DNA from: Pipra filicauda
Taxonomy: Eukaryota > Chordata > Aves > Passeriformes > Pipridae
DNA: 64,000 nt
NCBI RefSeq assembly: GCF_003945595.2
Contig: NW_024104285.1
Location: 124,001-188,000, forward strand
Reading direction: 5' to 3'
Shown one piece after another: positions 38,441 to 51,197 of the stretch. The translations under genes and the position numbers were made by a program. How positions within the stretch are numbered: position 1 is the first letter of the stretch; the number at the start of each line of letters is the position of its first letter. The notes beneath the pieces were generated by a model. That model saw only the letters and a program-made list of their open reading frames with translations. It ran no database searches and was not told where the DNA came from.

Positions 38441-38609
38441 TTTGTTGTTGTTGTTGTTGTTTTGGGTTTTTTGTGTGGTTTTTTTGGCCTTTTTTTGTTG
38501 TTTTTGTTTTGTTTTGTTTTTGTTTTGTGTGTTTGGGTTTTTGTGGGGTTTTTTGTTTGGTTGGTTGTTGTTTGGTTTTTTTTGTTGTTGTTGTTGGGGT
38601 TTTTTGCTG
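38441..38609 (+). repeat. T/G-rich simple repeat with TTG units
   Basis: Begins and ends with (TTG) arrays and contains irregular TTTTG and GGGTTTTT units between, with almost no A or C on the plus strand. The overlapping open frames (38283-38642, 38418-38711 minus, 38462-38686) encode runs of Phe, Leu, Gly, Val, Cys or, on the other strand, Lys, Gln, Thr and are composition artefacts. Confidence 0.93.
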
Positions 38610-39206
38610 GTGGTGAAGATGAGTATACTTGTCTATTACTAAGAGGCCACCGTTTGGGGTCATCCCAGACAAATCCTTTCTTCTAACCTTTATAACATCA
38701 GACATTTTCAAGTCAAACAGGCAAGTGGCTTCTTGGAGGACAGGAGGAGCTCCCCAGTTTCTCTACAAGACTGAGCCCACTCAATATATTGTAGTATTTA
38801 AGGTGCTTTGTTTCTCTGCGTGACCCTTTAATCAGGATGGACTCACAGATGTACTCAGAGAAGTGCTCCCAGCCCTGCTATCATCTGACTGAGATTTCCT
38901 GTTAGAGCTAATGAGGTTCTGCTCCCACTTAATCTCTAAATATGGCACAGTTCACGCTTTTTAGTTTGCTTAATGACATGCTATTAATAAAGACATGACC
39001 TGAATAGCTACTTGCATTTATTGTCTCTCCAACCCCTCCCCATTTTTTAAAATTATGCTAGGGCAATTTAATTTTTTAAGTTCATAAACTGTTGTTTTGT
39101 TTGACAAATTGTATATAATCATCCAACACTGCCATGAAGGCTCTCACCAAGGTCAGTGCATAAAATAGCAATTTATCCAAAACATTTATCATGATATAGA
39201 AATTGC

Positions 39207-39230
39207 TTTGCTACTTTTTCAAGTAGCAAA
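39207..39230. repeat. Perfect 10-bp inverted repeat, 4-base loop
   Basis: TTTGCTACTT (39207-39216) pairs exactly with AAGTAGCAAA (39221-39230) around TTTC. A further TTGCTAGTAGCA follows directly, so the local sequence is repetitive in TTGCTA/TAGCAA words. Confidence 0.6.
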
Positions 39231-40617
39231 TTTATTTGCTAGTAGCATTGTTATTGCCCTATTGACAGGGTGGTAGCCAACCCATACTAAAGAAGGGTTG
39301 AGTCCTCTGTAATTACATGTTTTTTCAAGCAATTTCAAGTTATTGAAAGCACAGAACTATGCTTAACTATAACTTTGTTGAACACTAACTATGCTGACAG
39401 AACTACTCAATATCTTGTTTTTCCAATGAGAAACAGCCCTGGAAAAAGGTACAACAACCTACCCCTTTATTGAAACAAAATAATTGGTGTTAGCACAAGA
39501 ACCAAAAGTTTTTGCTGGATTTAATGAAACCATAATATAATTCTTTGATCAAAATCATTACCAGACAATCTTGGTGCAAATGAGATTTTTTGTGGGTTTG
39601 TGTATAAAACTCAGATATTAGACAGCAGAGAATTAACTCTGCATCATTATTTTAACTTGAAAGCAAACAAGCAAACAAATGTTAATTACCTTTAATTTCG
39701 AGAACAAGAAACCTTGCTTGTGTGAGTGAAATCAGAGTGCATTGAATTTTGATGGGATTTGAGTGTTTTGTCTCTTTAGGCTTGATTCAGTCCTAGCATT
39801 TTTTAAAATGCTTCTAAAGCATTTTTTGCTTCTATTTTTGCTTCTAAAAGACACCAAGTTGCCCAAAGAATATTAGAGTTCTCTGTTTACACAGCTCTGT
39901 TCCTTATTTTGAACCAGATATTACAAAAGAGCAAAGTACCTAAATTGTGCTGGTATGGATGTACTTGTTCTGAGAGGGGACTCTGTCCCAACATCCAAGC
40001 TCTTAAAAATGTTAAGGACTACTGGTCCCTGGAGAGCTTCCTAGGGGGTACTACTGACAGCAGGAGTTTTGAATTACTAGTCATAACCTTTAGAGCCCAG
40101 TTGGTCCAGGTAATTTTCTGTCCAAAATAAATTTCCAACAGATCTTAAGATATTTTCAACCATTTTCCAACCTCCTTAAGAAACAGCCCAGGTATCTTTG
40201 TTTTCTAGTGTCTCAAAAGCAAGAAGGAAATACAGCCTTCAAACATACCAAGGTAAAACAAAGAAAAAAGTAAAAAGGAGTGCCCCAAAAAACTGCTGAG
40301 CTTTAGAAATTAAACTTAAGAATTATATGCATTCCATATGCTTACAAATGATCTTCATTAGCACCTAATTACAATTTAGTTCAACTAATCAGATGATCAA
40401 CTGCATTGATTCTTATCAGCTTATTAACCCTAATATAAAGTACTATGAAAATTTACAAGATTGCAGTTGACAATTCAAGTTATTTTCAAGTGCTTTGTTC
40501 TCTGAAAAAAAATTAAAAAAGGATTACATTTTGCATTCCTGCTTAGGAAAAACTGCATTCAACTGAAGGAAGGAATGAAGATGGTGTATAATAGCATGGT
40601 TTGGCCTACATAAATTT

Positions 40618-40675
40618 AAGTGTGAATTTGAGACTGCAAAGAGCCTCATTAAGTTTCTGCCTTAAATTCACACTT
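40618..40675. repeat. Inverted repeat with 15-bp stem
   Basis: AAGTGTGAATTT (40618-40629) is the exact reverse complement of AAATTCACACTT (40664-40675). Pairing continues inward with one G-U and two Watson-Crick pairs, leaving a loop of about 28 bases. The stem is shorter than a typical microRNA precursor, which usually needs more than 22 paired bases plus a flanking lower stem. Confidence 0.6.
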
Positions 40676-41454
40676 TCAGAGATTTTAAATAGGGTTCTAC
40701 AAAGGTACAGTGTGAGCTATTTCTAAACAGAACTTGAACTGTTGCTGCATGAAGCTGGAATGATCATAAATGGTGAATGACTGAAGACAATGAGAAATGA
40801 GGACATACCTGGAGCTCTGAATTTCTGTGTGTTATGGTTGAATACTTCCCGTCCTGATAAATCTTCTCTTCCTCAATTTTAATGCTGACAGGATCTGAGA
40901 ACAGGAGATGAGCCTGGCCTGAAGTTTACCTTTCTGAAGCACTACAACTCTTACAGAATTCCTGGGTGACTTGAGTTGCTTGAAAATTACAAGCTGAAAT
41001 CAGAGATATTGCCTGATAAGTAAGTTAAGTGTCAAAATAGACAGTAAAGATCAAAATTTTACCATTATGAAGAATTACATCAGGAAACTATTCGGTGAAA
41101 CTAAGAGTCTCTTCTTTGTACACACGTGGACAGTTAATAAAGGGGTCTCAAATTTGTGTTTAGGAAACTTTTAAGTTTTTATAGAAAATTATAGAGACTG
41201 TCCTCATACACTTTTCTAATCTATAATATATATATATGTACACCTTTATATACACACATAAACATATGCATTAGACATAATCTTCCTTTAGTGTTCATTG
41301 TTACCTCCCAATGACACTACTGAGTTTTTCACTCCATCAGGTGCTTGAAACATCTCTTACACAAGAAGCTTCTGTAACACAAGAAAGTGAAATACAAAAC
41401 ACTCTGATTAAATGTAATTGGAAAAAAACCCCCAACCAAACTTCTTTAAGACAA

Positions 41455-41630
41455 GAGTGGTCAAACAGTGGAGCAAGCTGCCCAAAGAGGTCATGGATCT
41501 CTCCTTAAAAATACTCAAAATCCAGCTGGACAACGTCCAGGAACATGCCCTGGTTGCTCCTGCTCTGAGCAGGGATATCAGACTATACAGTCTGCAGAAC
41601 TCTGTGCCAACCTCAGTGACTCTCTGCTAT
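41455..41630 (+). mobile_element. CR1 LINE fragment, 3' end, diverged
   Basis: An old CR1 copy in plus orientation: GAGTGGTCAAACAGTGGAGC, AAGCTGCCCAAAGAGGTCAT, the TACTCAAAATCCAGCTGGAC block, a GCTCCTGCTCTGAGCAGGG block, and a diverged tail in which CCAACCTCAGTGACTCT matches the usual CCAACCTCAA-GATTCT ending. Divergence is visibly higher than in the copies at 27830 and 49150. The 90-codon open frame over 41418-41690 follows the decayed reverse-transcriptase C-terminus and 3' end and is not a gene. Confidence 0.85.
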
Positions 41631-44600
41631 AGCTTTTATTGCCAGGGTTCTGTGAACATCCTGTGTAAAACCTGGGAAACATTACCTTAAATCCTCTGCT
41701 GCTTTAGGGGCTAGCCGTCATCTTCCAGTTTTATCTCCAATAGTGTGCTAATGAGAGCACCACTACTGGAAAGCAGCACTTGCTGTTGGATCTATTAAAT
41801 ATGATTAAAAGAAAGAGGCTGAAGTGCAATTAAGGTAAATATTTCACTGAGTTTTATTAATCTTCAGAGATTGTATCCAAAGCATACATACTGAAGTCTA
41901 AGAGTCATTGTGTTAAATCTCATGAGAGTAGAACTGTGTGCTGTGGATATAAGGTGTGACAGGGCATTATCTAGTAAGACTTTAACACACATAATTATTT
42001 TAACATTTTTCAGTCTTTTTTTTTGCTACTACCACTGCACACAAAATTCTCCAAGTTTAGAAAGAAAAAAGTAATTAGTATTGTGAGTCATGAAGAATAG
42101 AATTAGCAATACAGATATTGAAAGCATAAAATTGATTCTATTCTGATCTGTTTACAAGAGACAGAATATGAAATAATAATATACAGACATTTAAGTGTTA
42201 AATTCTTTTGAAGACAGTAGGAAACTGTTATTAATTTTTGAAAGTGGCAAAAACTGAATGCTTAAAAAATGAAAAACTGTTTTCAGTAACACAAGATATT
42301 TTAATTTAGATCATATGTCAATAATCTCCTGTTGTTCCATTTTGGTCTAGTTTTATTACCTGCTTTCTTGGCTCTGCCTTATCTAACAGCTTGTGGAAAT
42401 AACAATTTGTGTCACTGACTTACCTTTCAGTCTCTCTGATCATTTTCTCATTCAGATGTATTTTCCATTTCATCACCTTGCCTCCAATTCGCTAGAATAG
42501 AATGGAAATATACAAGAAGTGATATTCAAAAATCAAAATATTGTATAATATATACATTTTTGGCAGCACAATGGAAAGGTAAACTGCAGTAGCAAGATAA
42601 ACACACTTCTTTTCTCATTGTCTCATTTGTGTAAAAAATGGAAGAGCAGAGATTTTTAATCAAGTGCCTGCAGAAAGCAGGGCATTTGAAGTATCACACC
42701 ACCTCCCATTCAAGTCATGAAAAAAAAAAATCAAGAGAATTGGCAACAGTTGTAAAAGCTTTGACCCTACTGGAAAAAAATACAAGGTCTTGTATCCACT
42801 GGTGTAACATCCTCAATGTTTGTGATTTTAGGAATTGATCATCACTGGCCATTCCTGCTGTCTCTTTATAAAACTGAGGCAGTGTGTTAAGTCCTGTGGA
42901 ACAGCAAAAATTAGAGTCTAGAATTAAGAGTTAAATGTGAAATACAAAATACAGTGTTAATTCTATTGTCAACTTGGAAAAGTAAACTTTTGGAAAAGGT
43001 CCTCTAATGTTCCACTGGAAAAAAACTCCATAAGACAGTGCACAGATAAAGATGCAGATCAAACCAATCTGCACATTATCTGAAGTTGAGGGTAGCTTCA
43101 AGAATCTGCATTGATCTCAAGGCCTCATAATCAAATGCATTGTCTGATGCTGGAATGAAGCCAACTTGCTTTGAAAAGCCTTTGCTTTATCCCTCCAAAA
43201 GCACCAGAAAAAAAGTATACAGAGAAAAAAAAATCTGATCTGATCTTCATTTCTCAGTAAAGTTCAGAGCAAAGATATTATAAAGAAAATCGCTTGTACC
43301 TTGCTGTGTGCTGGCAGAGAACGTGGAAGCAGATATAAAAAATACAGAATGGGTTTCAAATTAAAAACAGATGGAATAACCTTTGTGAATTTGTAGGAAA
43401 CAATAAGTGTGACAGAAGAGAATCTAAATTCTTGAACGTTAAATCTTAACTACAACACTGGTTATACAGATGGTTGATGATTTGGTGGCATTACCACCGT
43501 TAGCTGTGCCTGATGTCCACAGTACAGCACTAGCCATGAGTCTCACATTTAATCTTCATCATCAGGGACTAGCACACATTAACTGGACATTATTTAAATA
43601 CATGGTAATGAACTCATCTATTAAAATCATTATAATCTATCTCTCCACATGACAAAAGCATGTTCTCTGTCAGTCTTTCATATCCATTTTTAAGCCATCA
43701 CAACTGCATTGCCACATGGAAAACCTCTTCTAGCTCTTCTATGTTCTTTTGCAACCACATTAGATTGTCTTAACAATTTGGTGACCTCTCTGTATACACT
43801 AAGATCCATAAGTCTTTAAAAAATAAAGCAGCAAGACACAGGAATTAGTTGTGTGCTTAGACCTCTCCTGTGAAACACTTTACTGTTCAATCCACAGAGA
43901 TGAAAGAGCTCCACAGGAAACAGCCATGGAAATAAAAGCATTTGGAAGCTTTCTCTTGTAATTTAAGCATAGGCAAAAAAATCCAGTAAAAAAATGTACC
44001 TAGTGATGAGTACAGACCTTAGTTTCCCAGAATCTGCTCTCACCACAGTTCTGCTGGATTAACAGTAAAGATGATTTTCAACTGATAGGCTTCACTTTCC
44101 AAAGACATATCAGTGAAAAAAAAAAGCAACCAACAAGCTCCTCACAAACTTAAAGAGTATACAAAGGAAACTCAACTACATTTAAACAGCAAGAGCTTGC
44201 ATTCTAGATAAACAACATATGCTCTATAGCCAACAATATTTTTTGTAAAAAGAAGCAAACAGTCTTCAGTTTACAGGTTTAATTAAGAACAGCCAGAGCA
44301 TTTCACATTCAGATACAGAAAATCATGGAAATAAATTAAGGACACAAACAAGTGCTAGTTTCTCATCTAAATTCCTCTTCCATTGCATGTATTTGTGTTT
44401 TATAATCAAAGATTATATTTTATATAATTTTACTCTTCCTTTCCTTTATGCATTTTCTAGAATAGGGTTATAGCAGCTTGTCATTATCTTAAAACAAGCA
44501 TCTTGTCAATATTTTCACATGATTTCCTAATGCTTACATAAAGCATCACACAAAAAAAGAAGTAATCTGGAGTCAGACATTATATCTGCTTTAATGTTAG

Positions 44601-45691
44601 AGTGTACAATACAGCACAGTCTAAAGACAGAGAACATTGTTTGTGAGAGCTACAAATTTGGGTGACCTCATATTCATACTTTAGTGTCTACAGAACGCTT
44701 TGCAACCTAGACTGTTATTAAAGAGATATACTAGACATTTTTATTCTACATACCTCTAAAACAACCACTCTTCTTCTCTTGGCAAATGATGTAGAAAACC
44801 ATTTGGGTGTTTATACGCTCATTGTTCATTCCTCTACAAAGAGGAATTATTACTGGTATCCTTAAATTAATTTTAAGTACAGAAGTCTATGTATAAATAA
44901 GTGGAAAAGCTCAATGTAGAATGACAGCAACCACATGAAATTGCTGTATTTTTGTTAAGAAGATTTGTAAGTGTAGCCTATTCATTTCTAGTACACTTTA
45001 GTCCCTGGGCTGTGGTGTTTCTTTGAGCCCTTGTTTTAGTCCACCTAACTTTTGGTAGCCTACTCAGGGGTCTTGAGCACTTATTGCCTGTAAGCCTCCT
45101 TATGCAAGAAATAAAAACAACCTTGTGGGCTAATTCAGCCTACCTAGGGTAAAAACCCTTTAGGTATTTAAACTCTTTTTATTTAAGATATAGAAGTTGA
45201 AAAACAAAGCAATACAGTGAGTACATACCTGTACAGCAGACAGAAAGTTAACTTTAAAGAGCTTAGTTTGCCGAACTTAAATGCTGGAATAAACTCACCA
45301 TGTAAATATGATAATGAGTTAATTCTAACATCTTCAGTCAAACATCTACAGAATTTTTTCTGTCTTGCTTAATTAGCTACAGTTTCATGTAGTGTCGTCT
45401 TTCATTAACTTTGTAATTCCTGGCCACGCATAGGTGGGTGCAGCACTAAATATTATTTGATTAACGCACTGCACTCCTATAATATATGCTAATTCTTATT
45501 TGCTAGGAAGTTAATTATAAAGCCTCGATAATCTGTTTTGATAAATTTAGTTCAGTGGGAAATGTGTGTTCCTAGAACAGAGCTATATTAAATTAAGTTT
45601 GTTTTGCTTTTGATTTTTTTAAGGCAGTTACCTGCTACCTATTGAGATGAAGCATTTGCCTGCAGCACAGGCAAAGCCAGTTTCAGAGGCA
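41631..45691. other. AT-rich non-coding DNA, no gene seen
   Basis: About 4 kb of AT-rich sequence with only short open frames (66 codons at most). Short poly-A runs near 42720, 43220 and 44120. No recognised repeat family, RNA gene or splice-flanked exon. Confidence 0.45.
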
Positions 45692-46270
45692 GCATTGGGT
45701 AACCCTTTTTTTGTGGCAGCTAAGCACCACTCACCCCACTGCCCCAGCCTGATGAAATGGGGAGGAGAACCAAAAGTAAAACTTGTAGCTTCAGAGAACA
45801 GCAGCTCAATAACTGAAACACAGTAAAAAATATAATAATAATAGTAAATAGTAATAACGATACTAAAAAGAAAAAGCAGAATAAAGAAGTGATTCACAAT
45901 ACAAATGCTCACCACCCATTGACAAAAGCCAGACTCCTTCCCTGAACCCCAGTCAGCCCCACTTCTAGGTAACTGCCCCAGTTTATATACTGGGCATGAT
46001 ATTGTCATATATATATAAATGGTTGTATATAATATCCCTTTGGCCAGTTCAGGTCACCTGTCCCAGCTATGCTCCCTCACAACCTTTTTTTTGTACCTCC
46101 TCACTGACAGAGCATGAGACACAAAACAGTTCTTGATTTAGGATAAACACAACTCAGCAACAACCAAAAAATCACTGTGCTATCAATATTGTTCTCTGAA
46201 CGAATCCAAAACACAGCATCGTACAAGCTACTGAGAGGAAATGAACTCTACCCCAGCTGAAACCAGGACA
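45692..46270 (-). mobile_element. Solitary LTR of a bird endogenous retrovirus (probably ERVL-type)
   Basis: On the minus strand the element opens at 46270 with TGTCCTGGTTTCAGCTGGGG, the characteristic start of a widespread bird LTR family, and runs to about 45692. Landmarks read on the plus strand are CTCTACCCCAGCTGAAACCA near the element's start, ATCCAAAACACAGCATC, GGCCAGTTCAGGTCACCTGT, TATATACTGGGCATGATATT (a TATA-box region in sense, about 45975-45995), GTGATTCACAATACAAATGC with TCACCACCCATTGAC, an AT-rich TAATAATA stretch at about 45830-45860, and CAGCTAAGCACCACTCACCC near the 3' end. No internal viral coding sequence adjoins either side, so it appears to be a solo LTR left by recombination. 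The 126-codon minus-strand frame inside it is fortuitous. The far 3' end is diverged, so that boundary is approximate. The class assignment rests on memory of the family. Confidence 0.85.
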
Positions 46271-47962
46271 TCCTTCTTTTCAGTAACTCTTCCCACAGCG
46301 AAGGTTTTACTAAACCTTTCTTGAACATGAAAAAGACATTAAGATACATGACCGAGAAGGAAATAAAGGAAAATCAGTGTGACTTGCTTTAAAAATGACT
46401 AACAGATCAGTAACAAGGAGCTTCTAATAAAGCAACAAGTCTATGTGGAAAGACTATAGCAGCACTCTCGGAGATGACATTAAAGTGTCATCAGGGAAGA
46501 CCAGCACTCCCATGTTGCCAGCTGGGGATGTGTCTCAGGATGTTAAATACTGAACATGTGACAGAGTCTCTACAGGAGCAACAACCCCATGAGAAAAGGA
46601 GAAACCTGGAGTAACTCAGTTCCCCTCCCTTTGACAGGTATCACGTTGTAACCTGCGTAGAACTGAGCCGATAATCCATGAACTGACAGTGAGATCCTGG
46701 CAGCAGGAGACAGACACCTAATTTTGGAATTATTCTCGTGATATTTAGATTTCCATAGTCCTTTCCTGGTTGGTATCTCTGACTTCCCTCCTTGTCTCCA
46801 AATCAAACTGTAGGCACATCTAATGTTTGGCTGCTGCGATCTGTCTTTTATTTGCTTGTCCTTGGGAGTTGCACAAATGGTAACACTATTCTGAAATTGT
46901 CATGGTAATACCCTTATTTCTTAAGAAATGAGTTTGAATTCAACTCACAGCAACACACTCTGAGTTGTAAAACTCATCTCAGATATAAAATTAATTTTAC
47001 ATGGGCACATAGAAAATGATTGTCACTAGATAGCGATGTGAAGTCATACCTATATTTAAGCAAAGTTAATCTCTTGTACAAACAAAATGCCTCTTGCTTA
47101 TTCAGTTTCCTTCAGCTTAATTCCAAAACTTCTAAAGACTTCAAAGAACTACACAGAAGCCAGATAAAGAGCTTATCTGCATAATTCTTATGCTAATTCA
47201 CAGAAGGTGTCTTGACTAAAGGGATGTCTACGTGCACACCACGGGCTCACTTACTAATTCTTTTCCTCTAAAACCTGAGTTATTGTACACATATTTAATC
47301 ATAATATATCTTACTCTGCTTCAAGGGAGTACATGGTTCTGGATTCCACTGTGAGCCTGGTTACTCACAGACTGACCTGCCACTTTTTTGGGATGTCTAG
47401 AGGTATTTTTGCGTCAGGCTACTACCACAGTGCATGTGGGCAGAGCATGAAACACGAATGTTCACTTCTTAAAAAACCCCAGCTCGGTGTCCCGCACAGC
47501 AACAAGAGATTAGCATGTAAAATACTCTTGACTGCTGCTAATCAGAAATGTGTAGTTATCCTAAAAACTGGAATTACTCATTTTCTCACCAAATTCTACC
47601 TTTCCCAGCCCTGCACTTCCACATCTCCAAGCACACTGTGACATCAGTCACTTTATCTTAGGGTAGAAACAATTTAAAGTCCTGACATTACACATCTCTG
47701 ACAATACAATTTCCACATTATAGTATAACTTTGTAAACCTTTTAGTTCACAGCGCTCAAAGACAAACTGAAATGATTTATATTTACAAAAGAGGTAGAGC
47801 TTTTCTATGGAATTTAAATAATTTTTAATAGTATGGTTTTATCATCTTGAAAATATTTACCATTTTAGTTCTATTTCTGTTCAGTAAAAAAAGCACCAGT
47901 TATTAAAAAAAATTAATTTGAAGCAGTTTGCTTTAAAATTAATAGAGGGTCTAAACGTATAT
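46271..47962. other. Non-coding DNA, no feature seen
   Basis: About 1.7 kb without a recognised gene or repeat. The open frame of 102 codons at 47333-47641 shows no recognisable family or splice support. Confidence 0.45.
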
Positions 47963-48090
47963 TACAGAATCATGGAATCACAGAATGGTTTGGGTTGGAA
48001 GGGACCTTAAATTTAACCTCATTCCAGCCTCCCTGCCATGGGCAGGGACACTTCCCACTAGACCAGGTTGTTCAATGGTCATCCAAACTT
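47963..48090 (-). mobile_element. CR1 LINE fragment (reverse orientation)
   Basis: Reverse complement of a CR1 3' end: ATCATGGAATCACAGAATGG, TTTGGGTTGGAAGGGACCTT, then TCCCTGCCATGGGCAGGGAC and ACTAGACCAGGTTGTTC. Similarity breaks off around 48080-48090, leaving about 125 bases. The well-preserved terminal repeat (ATCATGGAATCACAGAATGG) suggests it is younger than the scrap at 1510. Confidence 0.93.
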
Positions 48091-49149
48091 CTGCTAGTGT
48101 AAGGAGGGATCAGGAACTGCATATATAAAGTTAATATTTACCAACTACTTAATAAAATGATGAGAAACCCACTTAAAAACACAGAGTAGTTCAGTTGTTT
48201 TCTCCATGCACTTACCTTTATTATTTCTGTTTCTGACTTAGATACTCTTTTGACAAGATGATGTATTCAGTCAAAATTACTTTCAAACAGCCAAAACAAA
48301 CTGTTTCAAGACTCTATGGAGGAGAAACTTTCTTAATGAAACACCTCATTTTTACACAAGCCCTGTATACATAACAAATATGAAAGTGTAAAATTACATG
48401 ATATTAAAAAAATCTGTGTTTTCAGCTTGTGTATGTATACATACTTTCCAGGTGTCTGTAAAATGACATAATTAAGCAATATTATCCACTTCTTATGGAC
48501 TATCATCATGGTGACTGTATGATAGAACTGCCAGCTGATGTAGCTGCTACAGCCCCAGGTAGTTCTGCTGCTCTCCCATGGATCACACACACAGACCATT
48601 CCCAACTCAACCCGAAAAAATATACTATCATTTTACATTCTTTTAAACAAATTGCAGTTGCAGCCTATAAAAATTACTTTTTTTCCTAAAAGTTTTTCCA
48701 TCCTATGTTTTTTCCTGTGTTTTTGGTTTTAACTCTACACCCTGTGCTGGTTTGCTAATCATGAGTGTGCAAATACATTCTCATCAGTAGATAACAATGT
48801 TTGTAATAGGAGCTCAGCCAGAAGACCACTGTTGCCTACAAAGTAATTCCCTGAGACTGTCTTGACAGACTTTTTGTATGAAAATGAATTAACTAGGTTT
48901 ATTTACTTAATGAAATGGTACAGTACTGATTCACCTCCAAAACTTAAGGAGGTTTTTCATTTTAATAAAGGGAAGGGAAACAATACAAAGAAACATAATT
49001 CTCTTGGAAGTAGAAAAAAAAATCCTGAAAGGTCACTGCTTTCTATTTTATGCTTATTCTTCCTGGAATGACACTGATTTATATGTATAGTAAATAACTT
49101 ATTATGAAAGCATCACTAGGCCAGCCACTAAACTATCATTCATCAGGAA
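48091..49149. other. AT-rich non-coding DNA, no feature seen
   Basis: Single-copy-looking sequence between two CR1 fragments; short open frames of up to 90 codons only. Confidence 0.45.
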
Positions 49150-49424
49150 CTGTAGGGATAGGACAGGGGGCAATGGCTTCATGCTGAAAGAGAGTAGGTT
49201 TAGATTAGATGTTAGCAGGAAACTCTTCCCTATGAGGGTGGGGAGGCCCTGGCACAGGTTGCCCAGAGAAGCTGTGGCTGCTCCATCCCTCAGCGTGTCC
49301 AAGGCCAGGTTGGACAGGGCTTGGAGCAACCTGGGATTGTGGAAGGTGTCCCTGCCCATGGCAGGGGGTGCAACAAGATGATATTTAAGGTCCCTTCTAA
49401 CCAAACCATTCTATGATTCTATAC
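49150..49424 (+). mobile_element. CR1 LINE fragment, well-preserved 3' end
   Basis: The cleanest CR1 3' end in the window, in plus orientation: GGGATAGGACAGGGGGCAAT, GCTGAAAGAGAGTAGGTTTA, GGTGGGGAGGCCCTGGCACA, GGTTGCCCAGAGAAGCTGTG, GTGTCCAAGGCCAGGTTGGA, GGAGCAACCTGGGATTGTGG, GTGTCCCTGCCCATGGCAGG and the tail CCATTCTATGATTCTATACT. It closely resembles the copy at 218-499 but lacks that copy's extra sequence. The 100-codon minus-strand and 66-codon plus-strand frames over it are shadows of the repeat. Confidence 0.96.
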
Positions 49425-51127
49425 TACCACTTTCCTTCTTGTGGAAATGTGAGTAGCTGGAATAGCAGAAGCCCAAGTGGAGGACCTGAAGGCAATAGTC
49501 CTTTTTGGCAGAAAACGTTCCACTTTTACTTCAAACTTGATCCAAAGTGGGAGCCATTGAAGGGATGTAATTCTATAGTTTCCTAATGTGTTAAGATGTG
49601 GAATTCAAATCATTCCCATTCCAATCTGCAACACTGCTCAGTACTGACTCTGGCAATAGCAGGTTCTTAAAATATTTGCCAATTCTGTCCAAGAGATCGT
49701 TCAGAATAGAACACGAAGGCACATTAGGCAATCAGTCCAGTGACAGCCTGTGCTGTATCAGGGCATAGACAGTATCATTCATTGCTAAATTACACTTTTT
49801 ATTTGGGAGCCTTTTTTTAGATTTTTGACGCAAGTAATTGACTGCAACTGATGAGTTTTGTCTAACAGTTTATCCTTTAGCACTAACACTGCATTTCTTA
49901 ATCATATACAAAGTGGGGTGGAGTCCTGATGCTGCTCTTTTCAAAGTCAATGGAAGTTTTAGTAGAGCTCTCAATAGCATTCTAGTTTTAGTTTTCTATT
50001 TGCCACTGCACAATGAATATAGAAACAATGGCTCAAGTTGCAGATGCAGCAGAAATTCCAACACACCACTCAGTGGAAGAAGTAATTTAACTATACTTTA
50101 GTGATGACCCCTAAAAAGTTAATTACAAATCTAGTATGCAAATGATGAGCACTCACTACACTTTACCTTTCTATTTGAAGGATAAAGAATGAAAGAACCT
50201 ATTTAGAACTGCCCAATATTCTTTTACCTTAAACAGCTCAGTAAGGCACATAGTTCCAAAGTGATTTTGCAAAAAGAACATTTTAGCAGATTCTGATATA
50301 GAACCAATGTAAGGTAGGAATCAGTAACAGAGGTGACAAGACCTATCCAGCAACAGAGTGATGTCACCCTTATCCTGAAACAACAATTCTTTTCTTGACT
50401 AATAAGTTACAAAAATACACCAAATATATCCCTGCTTCTCAGTTCTTAACACGTATTAAGAAAGTCTGTGTTGTTCTTGCCACATTTCAGGTATCACTAA
50501 CATTACTTTTTATATATATTTTTCTAATATGTAACTTGAATCTACAGGATGACTTGTCAGACAAATGAAACAGCTCTGCTTGCAAGGACTTGTCTTTGAA
50601 GGAGCTCTGGAAGATAAAGACTTTTATAGCGTCACAATATTAGATACAAACTCCCATTTAGTTTTGCTGGACTTACACTGCTCTAATTTCATTGACTTCA
50701 GGGCTGCTAATGAGCTCCGGCTCCTGTCACAAAGGGGAAAAATAAACACATGCTAAACACAGAGAGACTCCTTTCTGCAGCTGTATTTCCTTACAGGGGA
50801 TTGTGGTATCGACCTGACTGATGGAGCCGTTCACTCCTTGGGAGGCACTGAAACAGGAGATATGACCACAGAAACCAGCATGTGATGAGGCCTGATAAAT
50901 CCTTTCTGATGGCCTGGAAGTGAGTTTGATGGTATCATCCAATTCCCAATGAACAATGTCTACACTGCAAAAAAACCTAGGTGATAGCTGGGTCCTGTGT
51001 TTAGCACTCTCAGCCAAAGACAACTGATCAGGAAACAGCCATGGGAATAAAAAAAGTCTCTTACCTGCAGAGGAAAGCCAGGCAAATAACATTTTTCTTA
51101 GTTTGCAGACAGACCAGAAAGGAAAAC
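49425..51127. other. Non-coding DNA, no gene seen
   Basis: About 1.7 kb with short open frames on both strands. The 121-codon minus-strand frame at 50727-51092 has no recognisable domain. No repeat family recognised. Confidence 0.45.
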
Positions 51128-51130
51128 AAA

Positions 51131-51197
<67 letters not shown>

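Larger units (their letters stand above)
38610..41454. other. AT-rich non-coding DNA with two inverted repeats
   Basis: About 2.8 kb with no supportable gene. Contains inverted repeats at 39207-39230 and 40618-40675 and a short (AT)n run near 41226-41240. Confidence 0.45.

Noticed and set aside
38283..38711. Frames encoding Phe/Leu/Gly-rich and Lys/Gln/Thr-rich peptides
   Set aside because: They are translations of a T/G simple repeat.
39207..40675. MicroRNA genes at the hairpins
   Set aside because: The stems are 10 to 15 pairs, shorter than usual precursors, and no known microRNA seed was recognised.
45628..46008. A 126-codon minus-strand frame inside the LTR
   Set aside because: LTRs of this kind are non-coding; the frame is fortuitous and partly reads the AT-rich repeat.
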